Under the pieces are notes generated by a model, which saw nothing but the letters and a program-made list of their open reading frames with translations, was not told where the DNA came from and searched no databases. Positions 38,632-49,956 of a DNA stretch of 64,000 nt are shown here, piece by piece. This DNA comes from Spisula solida. Its lineage: Eukaryota; Mollusca; Bivalvia; Venerida; Mactridae. The translations under genes were made by a program, and so were the position numbers. The stretch's first letter is position 1. Each line of letters opens with the position of its first letter. The DNA lies in the NCBI GenBank assembly GCA_947247005.1, contig OX365955.1:40713822-40777821 (forward strand). The letters are read 5' to 3'.

Positions 38632-39165
38632 AGCGGTGTCCTAGAGGTACGGACCGCGCTTTAGGACCGAGAGGACCCGTGTTCAACCACCGTCTGTGCC
38701 ACTGCTTACTGTCTCTGAGCAAGACAAGGATAATACAAAATCCTTCAATTTACTCATGCGTATGTGTGAGTATCTCTGAGGGTCAAAGGTCAATGTGCTG
38801 TGGCTGCCATCGGCGCCTAGTGAAACAGATCGTGGGCGTTTAATGCACCAGGTAATTGAAACCAAGATCCCACCCTCCCGGGAACAGCAGGGGATAGCGG
38901 GGTAACTGTCCTGTGTTTTAACCTTTCCGATGTCCTCTCACTGCAGTGTGAGCGCGGGGCTTTTGATTCGCTTCAATATAGCGGGGGAAGTATAGCCGTG
39001 ACTATACCCGTAATGTATAGGGCGGGACAATAACGGGGATTTTACCATCCGAATGGCCCTGGGGAGCAGGGATTTTACCCTGGGTTTGAATAGGAAAAAG
39101 AAAAAATCCCCGCCCTTCCCCGGGGTTGGGGCCGTGGTGGTTTCAATTGACTGGTACATAAATGT
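38632..39165 (+). repeat. tRNA-like head with GC-rich tail (SINE-like)
   Basis: GCGGTGTCCTAGAGGTACGG with GTGTTCAACCACC ~45 nt later gives A- and B-box-like signals at 38632-38690. The following ~450 bp are noticeably GC-richer than the surroundings and include GGTAATTGAAACCAAGATCC and GTTTCAATTGACTGGTACAT. An inverted pair ACCATCCGAATGGCC and runs of CCCCGCCC/GGGGTTGGGG occur. How much of the GC-rich tract belongs to one element cannot be decided by eye. Confidence 0.45.
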
Positions 39166-39719
39166 AGAGTCGCTTGAACAGTTCTTGGTCTGAAAATAGA
39201 TTTTACTCGGTACTTTTTTATAAAAGATAACAAAGGAAACTTACAGTTAAGTTACAACGTTCTTTCTTGTGTCAATTTAGTTCAAGTGTATGCAAGTCTT
39301 AAAACACTGTACATTCTATAAAAAGATGTCTATCGCTATTTTAAAACCCCAAAAATGAAACAGATACTGATTTAATTGCTTTTATTGGTACTTTTAAGTT
39401 GTTTATAACAATAAAAATAAGAGAACGTGACATTAGGAAAGCAAAGAACTTTATTGTCAACAAGTAGAGCAGCAACTTCCATCGCTCTGTCTGTACTTGT
39501 TCCGTTGTCATGGAAATAACACGAGCGGAAGTAAACACATGCTAGTAAGATGGCGCTCGGCACTTAAAATGCGACGACACAATACACCAGTACAAGAATA
39601 TACCAAAATGTCGGTATACTTATGTTACATGTAGGACGTATGGAATTGCACGAAATTAGCATGAGTGCATAAATAAAAGGTATATCTTAGAACCAATGCC
39701 TGATTTGATCACGTCTGTG

Positions 39720-39950
39720 TGCGGCTGAAGGGCTTTTTATTGTTTAAATTATAAGGACTTTTGACAGCTATAACTAGGTCATTCAGCTCTATATTACACA
39801 GTGTTGTACATTTTCGCGTTCAGCTGTGTTGGTTATTGTGCCGTGTAATTGTGGTATGTGATGTATTTTTTATGTTTTCTGTGCTCGGCTGTTTTAGTTG
39901 ATTGCCATTTCCCCTGTCCTTTTTTCTATTATCTTTTGGCTCCAATGATG
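39720..39950 (+). repeat. Dispersed repeat, GTGCTCGGCTG family, copy 5
   Basis: GGTCATTCAGCTC, GGTTATTGTGCCGTGTAAT, GTGGTATGTGATG and TTTTCTGTGCTCGGCTG follow in order. The last three are the closest match to the reverse complement of copies 1 and 3. It is immediately followed by a tRNA-like head (39957). Confidence 0.65.
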
Positions 39951-39956
39951 TTTTAA

Positions 39957-40027
39957 TATCGCCTCGATATCCTAGAGAAAGCAACCGCTTGGACTGCGGG
40001 AGGCTTCTGGTCCAGGTCGCGTCATAC
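39957..40027 (+). repeat. tRNA-like SINE head
   Basis: ATATCGCCTCGATATCCTAG (A-box-like), then GGTCCAGGTCGCG in the B-box position. Degenerate. Confidence 0.4.
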
Positions 40028-40380
40028 CAAAGACAAAAAACTAGTTCCAATCATAGACGGAAAAGCTTGCTTATTGAGTAGGTCCTAATAATGAGGTTGG
40101 GAACATAGCTAATACGTACAAATTGACCTATTTTTCTGTTCTCTGTTCTTCATTTTGAGGTAGTCTACAACTATGTCGTATTTAGTTCACGGTTTACCGT
40201 ATGATTGTACGAGTACACGCTCGTGTACCATCCAATCTGCAAAATCCGGACGTTGAGAAAACCGGAATTATGTCAACTGAGACCCAAACATGATCAAACA
40301 TTTCTTTATTTCAAATTTTAAATAAAGTTTATTTGAGAACACCGAACGTCTGTTAAAACCGAACAAGTCACAATCCGTAC

Positions 40381-40457
40381 GGTGTTCGGTAGCTCAATGT
40401 TTAGCGCGCTTGCCGTCTAATCTGGCGACCCGGGTTCAAAAGCGGGCGGAGGCACAA
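40381..40457 (+). repeat. tRNA-like SINE head, GCTTGCCGTCT family
   Basis: GGTAGCTCAATGTTTAGCGC, GCTTGCCGTCTAATCTGGCG and ACCCGGGTTCAAAAGCGGG are shared with the minus-strand head at 54924-54992, so both derive from the same tRNA ancestor or SINE family. The T loop is too long and the acceptor stem has mismatches, so I do not call a functional tRNA. Confidence 0.6.
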
Positions 40458-40992
40458 ACATATATATATGCCTGTCATAACAGCAGAAAGCTGACTGGAA
40501 AATAAAGGCTATGCTTGGCATTTTTTCTCGCTCAGTTATCTCTCAGATTATACTTAAATCATACTGAAAATCTAGAGTACATCATTTTGGTATTCTCTTA
40601 CTTAATGAATTACACTATCTATAACACGTTACTATTTGGCAATTCGATTTTAGTCATTGTTCGTTTTGTTTCATGTTTTGTTCGACTAATTTGCAAAAGT
40701 ATTGCTAATTTTCTTCGTCAAATGTTTTATGCGTTCCCGTAGGCGTCTAATTGATTGTAAATGTGTTTTAACTACAGTCTCAAAGTCTTGTATGGTGTGA
40801 TAAATAATCTCATGATGCATAACATTGGTACGCTGTGCAGTTCTAAAAAAACAATGATTTATCAATCATTTCAATAGACATCGTTATAATAATGTCAACT
40901 CCGATTATTGTGCAGACTGCAACGAGACTAATAGAATTCCGTAATTTATCATTCAAGTATTCAGCACCATTTTGTGCATGTTTGTTTTTCTC

Positions 40993-42808
40993 TTGCCGAA
41001 TGGTGTAGCCTATTTCCTTGCTGAATGGTGTAGCCTATTTCCTTGCTGAATGGTGTAGCCTATTTCCTTGCTGAATGGTGTAGCCTATTTCCTTGCTGAA
41101 TGGTGTAGCCTATTTCCTTGTCGAATGGTGTAGCCTATTTCCTTGCTGAATGATGTGGCCTATTTCCTTGCCGAATAGTGTAGCCTATTTCCTTGCTGAA
41201 TGGTGTAGCCTATTTCCTTGTCGAATGGTGTAGCCTATTTCCTTATCGAATGGTGTAATTATTTCCTTATCGAATGGTGTAGCATATTTCCTTGTCGAAT
41301 GGTGTAGCCTATTTCCTTATCGAATGGTGTAGCATATTTCCTTGCTGAATGATGTAGCCTATTTCCTTATCGAATGATGTAATTATTTCCTTATCGAATG
41401 GTGTAGCATATTTCCTTATCGAATGGTGTAGCATATTTCCCTATCGAATGGTGTAGCATATTTCCTTATCGAATGGTGTAGCATATTTCCTTATCAAATG
41501 GTGTAGCATATTTCCTTGCTGAATGATGTTGCCTATTTCCTTGCCGAAAAGTGTAGCTTATTTCCTTGCTGAATGGTGTAGCCTTTTTCCTTATCGAATG
41601 GTGTAGCCTATTTCCTTGCCGAATGGTGTAGCATATTTCCTTGCCGAATGGTGTATCCAATTTCCTTGCCGAAGGGTGTAATATATTACCGTGCCGAATA
41701 GTGTAGTCTATTTCCTTATCGAATAGTTTAGTATATTTCCTTATCGAATGGTGTAGCTTTTTTGCTTATCGAATGGTGTAGCCTATTTCCTTGCTGAATG
41801 GTGTAGCCTATTTCCTTGTCGAATGGTGTAGCCTATTTCCTTGCTGAATGGTGTAACATATTTCCTTGCCGAATGGTGTAGCCTATTTCCTTGTCGAATT
41901 GTGTAGCCTATTTCCTTGCTGAATGGTGTAGCCTATTTCCTTGTCGAATGGTGTAGCCTATTTCCTTGTCGAATGGTGTAGCCTATTTCATTGCTGAATG
42001 GTGTAGCCTATTTCCTTGCCGAATGATGTAGCCTATTTCCTTGTCGAATGGTGTAGCCTATTTCCTTGCTGAATGGTGTAGCCTATTTCCTTGCTGAATG
42101 GTGTAGCCTATTTCCTTATCGAATGGTGTAGCCTATTTCCTTGCCGAATGGTGTAGCCTATTTCCTTGCCGAATGGTGTAGCCTATTTCCTTATCGAATG
42201 GTGTAGCCTATTTCCTTGCTGAATGGTGTAGCCTATTTCCTTGCTGAATGATGTAGCCTATTTCCTTATCGAATGCTGTAGCCTATTTCCTTGCTGAATG
42301 GTGTAGCCTATTCCCTTGCTGAATAGTGTAGCCTATTTCCTTGCCGAATGGTGTAGCATATTTCCTTGCCGAATGGTGTATCCAATTTCCTTGCCGAAGG
42401 GTGTAATATATTTCCGTGCCGAATAGTGTAGTCTTTTTCCTTATCGAATAGTTTAGTATTTTTCCTTATCGAATGGTGTAGCTTTTTTACTTATCGAATG
42501 GTGTGGTCTATTTACTTGCCGAATGGTGTAGCCTATTTCCTTATCGAATGGTGTAGCCTATTTCCTTGCCGAATTGTGTATCCAATTTCCTTGCCGAAGG
42601 GTGTAATATATTTCCGTGCCGAATAGTGTAGTCTATTTCCTTATCGAATAGTTTAGTATATTTCCTTATCGAATGGTGTAGCTTTTTTGCTTATCGAATG
42701 GTGTGGTCTATTTACTTGCCGAATGGTGTAGCCTATTTCCTTGTCGAATGGTGTAGCCTATTTCCTTGCCCAATGGAGTTGCCTTTTTCCTTGTCGAATG
42801 GTGTATCC
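40993..42808 (+). repeat. 25-bp minisatellite array, ~72 units
   Basis: Unit CTGAATGGTGTAGCCTATTTCCTTG, start-to-start 25 bp (CCTTG at 41041, 41066, 41091). Variants alternate at the GCTG/GCCG/GTCG/ATCG position. Some units have lost 2-3 bases (TGTAATTATTTCC). A block of about five diagnostic variant units (GTATCCAATTTCC, GAAGGGTGTAATATAT, CGTGCCGAATAGTG, GAATAGTTTAG, TAGCTTTTTT) recurs at 41646, 42371 and 42571, at distances of exactly 29 and 8 units. The 64-codon minus-strand frame is the repeat translated. Confidence 0.97.
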
Positions 42809-43318
42809 TAGAAAGATGATAAATTTGTGGAATAGAGATTTACTCTGATTACGTTACAGAGGCTGGCATGTGAAAATGGAGATATATAGAGCAATACTGT
42901 TGTCGTTATCGGAAAATGTAGATACGTTATGGAGAAAAAGCATCGGAGTATCAGAAACCCATCGGCATCTGTTTTGTTCAGTGGGTTTCATGAGAGGCGC
43001 TTAGTGAACGCATTATTTGAGTGAGTTCAATAATGGAATATATTGGAAGATGAATGGAGTGTTTGTAATGTAATGTATTTGATCAAAGGTAATTTAGTTT
43101 CGATGTGTAATTAATAAACAATACAATTTGGCTTTTTAAGATGTGTGTGTTTGTGCCTTTTAGAGGCATTTTCTGGCTTTTAAAGTATTGTTTTAAGTGC
43201 CACTGGTCAACAGTATATTAAATTGCAAAGTTACATTATTCCGAAACAGGACATTTAACAATCGGAACGGTCCGTACGGCATTTTTACAGGATAAAATAC
43301 CTCGGATGTATCAAGCGT

Positions 43319-43735
43319 ATGAATTCGGAAGCATTCTTTCTTAAATCCTACGCAGAAGAAAATGGACCGAAGAAAAAAGACCGTAACTTATCAGCAGCGG
43401 AAATATCAAACGATATTTTATTGATGAAACATTACAATTTCGCTACACTCCTTGAGTATAACACGCAGCTACGCAGCGCTGGCTTGATGGGCATGTATTC
43501 CATTGAAGCACTGTTTAAATTTGTCATGATGACGTCATGGCGAAAGACGTTAAAATGGCGACGTTCTATTTACACCCGAGAGATGATTCGTAGAGATTAT
43601 CCGAGGTGTCCCGATTGGACATTTAAAAAAAGCTTTACTAGATACATACTAAGCGTCAAGCAAAGGAGACATACATTATTTTTAAGGCTTTGTTATGTAA
43701 CGGACTGTGATCGAACCCGAGACCTATCCCACTAA
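43319..43735 (+). CDS. Open frame of 138 codons, unknown protein (possible exon)
   Basis: I do not recognise this protein. The frame is open from 43259; a possible splice acceptor (ATTTTTACAG) ends at 43290, so the coding part could begin as an exon before the first ATG. The translation has balanced composition, with basic patches (GPKKKDRN, WRKTLKWRRS, KQRR) and a hydrophobic middle (GLMGMYSIEALFKFVMM). I see no signal peptide and no known motif. The last ~15 residues read into a reverse-strand tRNA-like SINE head (43688-43770), so the natural end is doubtful. There are no neighbouring exons that I can pick out. It may be a chance frame. Confidence 0.2.
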   Translation: MNSEAFFLKSYAEENGPKKKDRNLSAAEISNDILLMKHYNFATLLEYNTQLRSAGLMGMYSIEALFKFVMMTSWRKTLKWRRSIYTREMIRRDYPRCPDWTFKKSFTRYILSVKQRRHTLFLRLCYVTDCDRTRDLSH

Positions 43736-43770
43736 AAGCGGACGCTCTACCACTAGGCTATCCAGGCGGA
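43688..43770 (-). repeat. tRNA-like SINE head, reverse strand
   Basis: The reverse complement reads CGCCTGGATAGCCTAGTGGT, AGAGCGTCCGC and, later, TCTCGGGTTCGATCACAG, giving clear A and B boxes. D- and acceptor-stem pairing is poor, so a SINE head is more likely than a tRNA gene. Confidence 0.55.
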
Positions 43771-44403
43771 TATTTTCCGGCTTTACGTTATGCGTTGCGG
43801 ACAAATTATTTCCAACTTTCATTGAATGATGTTATTTTAAAATTTGAAATCAAGTAGTTTAACACCCAACTAAAATGATCTTTTTATCCAAATGCACGTA
43901 AATAATTCTCAAATAATAGTTACATGTATATATAAAAATAATATAATTTTATTATGTATTGTGTAATATATAATCATGGTCAGTTCACATTACTAGTACT
44001 GCTGAGACGTCAACCGCTTTTAGTATGTTCTCTTTTAAAAGTAGCTTGAAACTTCTCGTGAAATAAAACAGGGACCCTTATGTGTATCATTAGTTAAACA
44101 CCGAAGAACCAGATTTCTAATACGTAGTCGAGGGACCTACGAGCGGACTACCAGTATGGAACGCAATTGGAACCCTTAATTGCATCTTCCCTTTCTGAGC
44201 TTCATGGAATATAAATACATCTATAATTTTGATTTATTAATTTGATTTCCTTATTCAGCAACTGTGGCTCGCTCAAAACAAGCTTTGGTTAATTTAGATA
44301 TTCATCGACTTCTACTCTATGATGCTATGTTGATTAATGTGCATTGCCTGTAAATATTTTAAAGCTAGCCGAAGTATAGTGTAATCAATGACTTGAATAA
44401 CTA

Positions 44404-44661
44404 GGTCACAAATCGCCCGGACGCTGGACGATGTCCGTGTACCCGATGTGTACCCGAGTCAAGGAATTCTGTACACGTCGGACGGACCGGTGTCCGATAA
44501 GTAGCATTTAGTATTGCAAGAGATACTTAAAGTTTTTTTGCGACTGCCGTCGGACGCTCAATAATCCCCCGATGACCAGCCAATATCCCTCGGCCTACGG
44601 CGCAATTAGCCAAAAAGTACGCCGGCTGATCGTCGGACGCGATCGGGTAGGATTTGTGACC
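44404..44661. mobile_element. MITE, GGTCACAAATC ends, CGGAC-rich (copy 2)
   Basis: GGTCACAAATC at the left and GGATTTGTGACC at the right form terminal inverted repeats of a 258-bp element. The interior is GC-rich with many CGGACG/CGTCCG words, unlike the flanks. It is an inverted relative of 22071-22286. Confidence 0.8.
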
Positions 44662-44892
44662 GAGGAACGAGGGGTTATTAAAAAGAAATGCAACTGAATA
44701 TATTTTTTTTATTGACAGAATCATGTACAATGAAACTCACCGAAAACCTTCAATAAACTCCTTTACACATTGTACATTAATTCAACTTTTAAATATGTTT
44801 TGTCGACTGTTTAATGTATTATACTCATGTACTGCAATATGGATGACCACATAATGATCTAGCTGCTTCCTGGAATCTATTGAATGCGTATA

Positions 44893-45126
44893 CAGGGTGT
44901 TTAAAAAAATTGTTTCCAATGTTTAACTTTCAATAGCTTATTTTTTCTGACGACAGAAAGATGTAAAAAATGCAGGTTAAATGTCATCGAGTTCCACCAT
45001 TTGTTCAATTCATTCTGGCTTAAATGTAGTTATTAGAATAAGAAATCAAAGTATACACTGTGTACATAGCTGAGACATAATTAAATATGAATTAAAAATT
45101 TGAGAACAAACCTTTTTAACTCCCTG
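44893..45126. mobile_element. MITE with CAGGGTGTTTAAAAA ends
   Basis: Left CAGGGTGTTTAAAAAAATTG and right, read inward, CAGGGAGTTAAAAAGGTTTG. TA flanks both sides (44891-44892 and 45127-45128). TA flanks point to Tc1/mariner-type transposition. 234 bp, non-autonomous. Confidence 0.78.
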
Positions 45127-45129
45127 TAG

Positions 45130-46119
45130 TAACTTAAAACTAGTCGCATGTGACTCTCTAAAGGATAGACTTGGTGTTCAAGCATAGCCATGTGTTTTAC
45201 AATCGAAAACGTCTTTACAGTAGATGCCTACCTTAAAATTGAGGAGGTATTTTCATGTGAAAGGTACATTATGTTCCATTTCATTAACACTTCGACGCTT
45301 TATGAAAAATATTTATCAAGTGTTCCCTGTTCACAATATCTGTAGAACCTACATGTTACACATTTGCCCATTGGTTCTGGTATTTCAAAAGCAGGACCTT
45401 TGTCGGTGAAGAAAATCAAATGCATCACCTTCGTCACTGACAGCGTGTATTTTACAATTACGGGCTTTTTAGAATTTCTAGTAGCGCATAAATGATATTT
45501 CTGCTACAGTATTGGTTAGTGAAAGTGAGCCCGTGTTGCTTCCTTTGCTATAAAACGTATAAACTGATATTTAAAGTACTTGGGGTAATCACTTTAATAT
45601 GTTCTTGGCATTTAAAATAAATGGCATTTTGGTTAACAGAAGGGCTCATACAAAATGAACACAGATAAACAAAAAAGGCACAATGGCCAAATGTGTTTGT
45701 AATTTTCTATTTTTACTATCAAGTGGACAATACATACATAAATACATGAAGGAAGGTTACCACGGGGCTTTCGCCTTGGTACGAACTGCAACAGATGCCA
45801 CTGGGAGCTTAACCGTTTTACAGTGCACCAAACCTCACACCTACCCTACAGACAATCTTATACAACAGGGACAGTGTAAATAAAAGTTTCCCGCCATGTA
45901 ATGCCCCATAACATAAAGGCCACAGTGACAGGTAAAAAAGAATGTAAAAAATGAACCATGATAACAACAACAACCGAGTATCACATAAAGTACTCAATGA
46001 CTTATCAGATGTCAGAGCGACTAGGGAGCAAAATATTTAAGGGCACGTCAAGATAACAGAAACGCATTAACACCATTCGACGGAAAATGCTTAAGGTTAT
46101 GCATATTCATAGAGTCTGC
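45130..46119. other. Unannotated DNA
   Basis: No recognised gene. Plus-strand frames of 61 and 66 codons (45224-45409, 45683-45883) lack known domains. The right part may be the 3' flank of the reverse-strand retroelement relic. Confidence 0.35.
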
Positions 46120-47260
46120 ATATTGTCCGGTCATCGTGCAATGAAAAAGGAAACATAATGGCGAACTGAAAATGGACCCACCAATAAGCATGCCCTCCAT
46201 TGCAAAATAAAAGGATCCTCTACTCAGAAAACGTTTAACAAAGAGTCTTGATAAACATACAATGAAAATGGCTATGACCCAAATCTTTCAAAGTTTGTAA
46301 ATCACATCACCCTAAAATGCATGCTGAAATGACCCTGTCGCAGAAGAGTCTTTAAATTAATGCATTATTTAGAAATGAGATCAGTGTTTCGCCTATAAAA
46401 TTTTGGGAAGTTTTACGAATTTTAGGGAAGCAATAACATTGTTGCAGTAATTTATTAGTAATACAAAGATTTCGATTGTTAAAGTCTTCCACACAGGAAA
46501 AGCTTTTGCAAAACGGATTAATTTCGAAGCGTAAACACCATATGAAGTTGCCCTTGGAACATCCAAGTGTCGGTAATTTATATCGAAATTAATATTGCTT
46601 TTGTCGTAAATCTTGCTTACTATTTGGACTGTTTCAATCGTAAGATCCAGATCTAGGAAAGATGCGTGTTTATTAGTTGAATTAGCTTTATTTAGTATCT
46701 AATCATCAGGATAAATTTGTTTGATCTTATTAGAAATCTGAAATCTAGGGATGGTCAATAGTCAGAATGTCATCAAGGTAACGGGAAGTATTATTAAAGG
46801 CCGCAATTTCGGCAGATTAGTTATCGAGAGGCAATTTAAGTGTGAAGTCGCGTTCGTAGCAGTATAAAACAGATCTGCGACAAGTGATGCATAACTAGTT
46901 CCCATAAGGAAGAATACCAATAATCTGTACATAGATGGTAGTGGCCAGCCTGACAAAAATATTATCAAGAAGAAACATCAGTGCTTCACAAACTTAGCTA
47001 CAGGTCCACATAGTGTATTTGTTCGGTCTAGTATTCGTAAAAAGGGCATAAGAATGGTTGCGTTCCAGCAGAGTAGTTTTTTTTCCCTACCAATTGTGTT
47101 TTTCTACCAGCGATATCTACTTGTCTTTGATACGAGCATGAGGCAACGTAGTATATGAAATTGAAAAACCAAAAGTACTAAGAGAAGAAACATATTGTTT
47201 TCTTTGAATTTTGTCATGAATAACTCCAGAATGTTTTGCGGACCAAAGTAAATCAATACC
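46120..47260 (-). pseudogene. Reverse transcriptase relic of a retroelement
   Basis: Reading the minus strand in all three frames gives a collinear set of reverse-transcriptase blocks. From the N-terminal side these are STFGFSISYTTLPH-like (near 47140-47180), an MGTSYASLVADLF block (46867-46905) in the position of the G-x-P/A-LL-A-DLF motif, and the catalytic YLDD with context RYLDDILTID (46769-46780). FLDLDLTIE, KIYDKSN, an SYGVYASKLIRFAKA block, LLRQG and GDVIYKL follow, down to ACLLVGPFSVRHY (near 46165-46210). Stops and frame changes between almost every block show that it is long dead. This RT type, seen in bivalve and cnidarian genomes, is not the same as the LINE at 13994. I cannot name its clade. 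Confidence 0.82.
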
Positions 47261-47441
47261 CGAATTTTCATAATTTATATTCAGTATATTCACAAAGATA
47301 AATTAGAAATATTCGAAACCAAATGGAATAGATTCAATGCATAGCGTAATATCATAACACAAGCACAAAACAAAAGTTTTTTTTAAAAATTGATTTAAAG
47401 GCTCACATTTTTTTGTTTTTTACCTCTTTGTTTTTCTTCTA

Positions 47442-47461
47442 CCCCCCCCCCCCCCCCCCCC
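47442..47461 (+). repeat. Homopolymer, 20 C
   Basis: An uninterrupted run of 20 C in AT-rich DNA. Such runs are prone to assembly or sequencing length error. Confidence 0.95.
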
Positions 47462-48000
47462 GTTGTCTTTTTTCTGATCAAAACCATCCTCTTTAAAAAG
47501 CAATTCAGTTCACATACTAATAACCACATGGAAATTCTATCAAACAAATATTACAAATTTTGTGTTAATTGTTGTTGTTGTGTGCATTGACTGTTTTTTA
47601 TGTATCTATATCTGAAAACTGAATAAAAATTAAATACAAAAAAATAATAATATACGCTAATAACACAAAGCCTTACCATTCACTGCCGGATTAGACTAGA
47701 ATAATATGTAACTAATGATAGTCATGGAATCCAAAACGCCGACTCATCAGCGGATATTGCCTAAAATGTAATTTAAACACGGTAAATGGTATATATATTA
47801 ATTGCTTTATGTAGTACAACATATCTAGACTCGATTTTAACCATTTTCTGGTCCGTTGACGCGTTAAATAGCGGATTCGTGTAGGGGCCAGAAAAATGCG
47901 TTTCCAACCTGTTCTATTTGTAAAGTAATGACCGGGTGATGGGGAAGTTCAAAACTCTGTATTTTGTGATATAATTTCTTAGGCCTGTGGTCTATCTACC

Positions 48001-49955
48001 ATATCGTTGGACATGAACTTTTATTGCAGTTAATTAGGAAGCTAGAACTTTTGAAATATTTGAAATTGCATGCGCAAGCACTAGATATGTTTTACAAAGT
48101 TAGTACGTTGTAAATCTAATCTATGCCTAAACCTTTAGGAAGTTTGACAAATATACATGTACCTATCCTATAACCTGTTTTATTATGTATTATAGCTTTT
48201 GTGTATTGACAAAGATAGGCCCGACTCATACTTTCAATAATTAACCAATAGAACGACATGTTTTTCTTATCAGTAAAATGCCCATCCTGGAACTGTATTA
48301 TCTAAACCGTATCAAATAATAATTATGACATTTATTAAATCTGCTGAGATGGGATTACCGATTGCTTTCGACAACGATGATCATACATGTTTTGCGATTC
48401 TGCATTGATTGCCAGTCGTGTTTAAACTGCAGGATGATGCCAAAGGCTTGTAACTGACTAGATCATTAGTTTCTGACAAAATATACCGCATTCCAATATT
48501 AGAAATAGCATCTTTTATTATTTGCTTTCAATGGGTTATGGAGTTTTTCAGTGAAAATACCAGTGAAAATACTAGTGAAATTATCACTTTGTTATTTTCT
48601 ATGTTTTGAAGTGGTTCCAGTATCATGCAGAAAAAGAAACGTAACGTCAACGGCGCCGGGCTTTCAATATGCGTTACGTCATCATGGCGTCATTATTCTC
48701 ACGTCGTGACGTTCCAATTTCGTAGTGATTTTTTCCAATTAAGCCAATTACGCCACATTTAAAGAGAAATTGAGGCATATAATAAACAAAAAAATTGTTG
48801 ATTTTTGGTGTAAGATCAATTTTATTTCACTCGTGATCACAGAAAATTAAATTTACACTCGCGGCTACGCCACTCGTGAAAATATTGATCACTCGGTGAA
48901 ATAAAATTTGATCTTACACCAACATCAACAAATATCCTCTATATATTGAGATTTTGCTCCAATCAAATTCTAATTTTGAGACAAATATATAGATGAATTT
49001 CTGAAGAGTGCTATGTGACAAACTTCTGGCAAATCAAATGTTGTTTTTCATTTGCAATATTCTCAACGATACGTGGCACTATTAAATTTGTCATTTAGCT
49101 CGGGTTGAGATTATTCTAAATAGTGGTATCTGGGAGAAGACTGAAGTGCATGTCTTTGAGCTACACATGCTTATTAATTAACAACTGTTATTGAGGTTTA
49201 TTTTTGTTTCTTTGAAATTCAAAATGCGTTTTTACATGTACTTTGAAATCGAAATTTATACATAGTTTCGTTCGTGATATTTATTCCATATTTTATCATT
49301 TTAAGTCATATATGGTGGTAGTAAAAATATCCAGATTTGTTTGTGTTATTCAAAGGATCGGTTAATTTGCCCAACTGAATATTCTGGGTGTCAGCTGTTC
49401 GCTGTAGCCGCTATGAATATTTGATTGGTGGAATTTTCGCAATGAATTAAACCATGACAACGGTCTATTATAGTGTTGTTCTCTCAATTAAAATATCTTT
49501 GAATTGAGGACACTCATGGTCCATTATGCAAAATATTGAATAACTTCAAGCAAATGGACGGTAATTTATACGAATGCCATAACTCATTATCTGAAAGTAA
49601 CACATGGATGAACACACCTTAATAAGATACAATAAGGCAATATAGCTCGTCTCGATAATTATCTGTATAGAATTGTTTTGACAAAGTGATTGAAAACCGA
49701 AGTTTATGTCCGATGAAGCAAATTCATATAACACAACGAAAGGGCAAGCAGAGAACTAACCCCATCAAAATTTTACCGCAAGTTATCGAACTGCCTGACA
49801 AAAATAATTCAGAACACATTTTTAAGGAAAAAAACTTTTAACAGTTATTTCATGTACGGATGTGACTGAACTCAACTATTATTATTTCACATCTTAAACT
49901 ATCGTGTCTCTTATTGCTTGGTCAGATTCTTCCCATTCCAGATCTAACTTATTGA
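48001..49955 (+). repeat. Second segmental duplication, copy C
   Basis: Collinear with 50076-53028. Anchors: ATATCGTTGGACATGAACTT (48001 and 50076), CCTATCCTATAACCTG (48162 and 51304), TGAGATTATTCTA (49105 and 51751), CTGAATATTC and TTCTGGGTGTCAGCT (49375-49395 and 52030-52055), and a long near-identical run from AATGAATTAAACCATGACAA (49441 and 52110). It contains the foldback element at 48540-48935, which copy D lacks. Confidence 0.88.
48540..48935. mobile_element. Foldback element with ~137-bp terminal hairpin
   Basis: The hairpin at 48795-48931 pairs TTGTTGATTTTTGGTGTAAG with CTTACACCAACATCAACAA, and ATCAATTTTATTTCACTCG against CGGTGAAATAAAATTTGAT. The centre CACTCGCGGCTACGCCACTC is close to the loop of the 38297-38449 hairpin. 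Left of it lie ATACTAGTGAAATTATCAC and the paired TTACGTCATCATGGCGTC / CACGTCGTGACGTTCC. Copy D lacks it, so it inserted after, or was lost since, the C/D duplication. Confidence 0.8.
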
Positions 49956-49956
49956 A

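Noticed and set aside
40515..40742. 75-codon hydrophobic frame as a membrane protein, and RHRYNNVNSDYCADCNE-like reading at 40870-40930 as a LINE zinc-finger end
   Set aside because: The hydrophobic bias follows from T-rich DNA. The finger-like reading is short and lacks the following conserved block.
41466..41660. 64-codon minus-strand frame with repeating TPF.KEI motifs
   Set aside because: It is the 25-bp minisatellite translated; a 25-base unit does not keep frame.
40993..42808. CRISPR-like array
   Set aside because: Units are contiguous 25-bp repeats with no spacers, in a eukaryotic context.
43688..43770. Functional tRNA gene on the minus strand
   Set aside because: Good A and B boxes, but the D stem and acceptor stem do not pair. 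More consistent with a SINE head.
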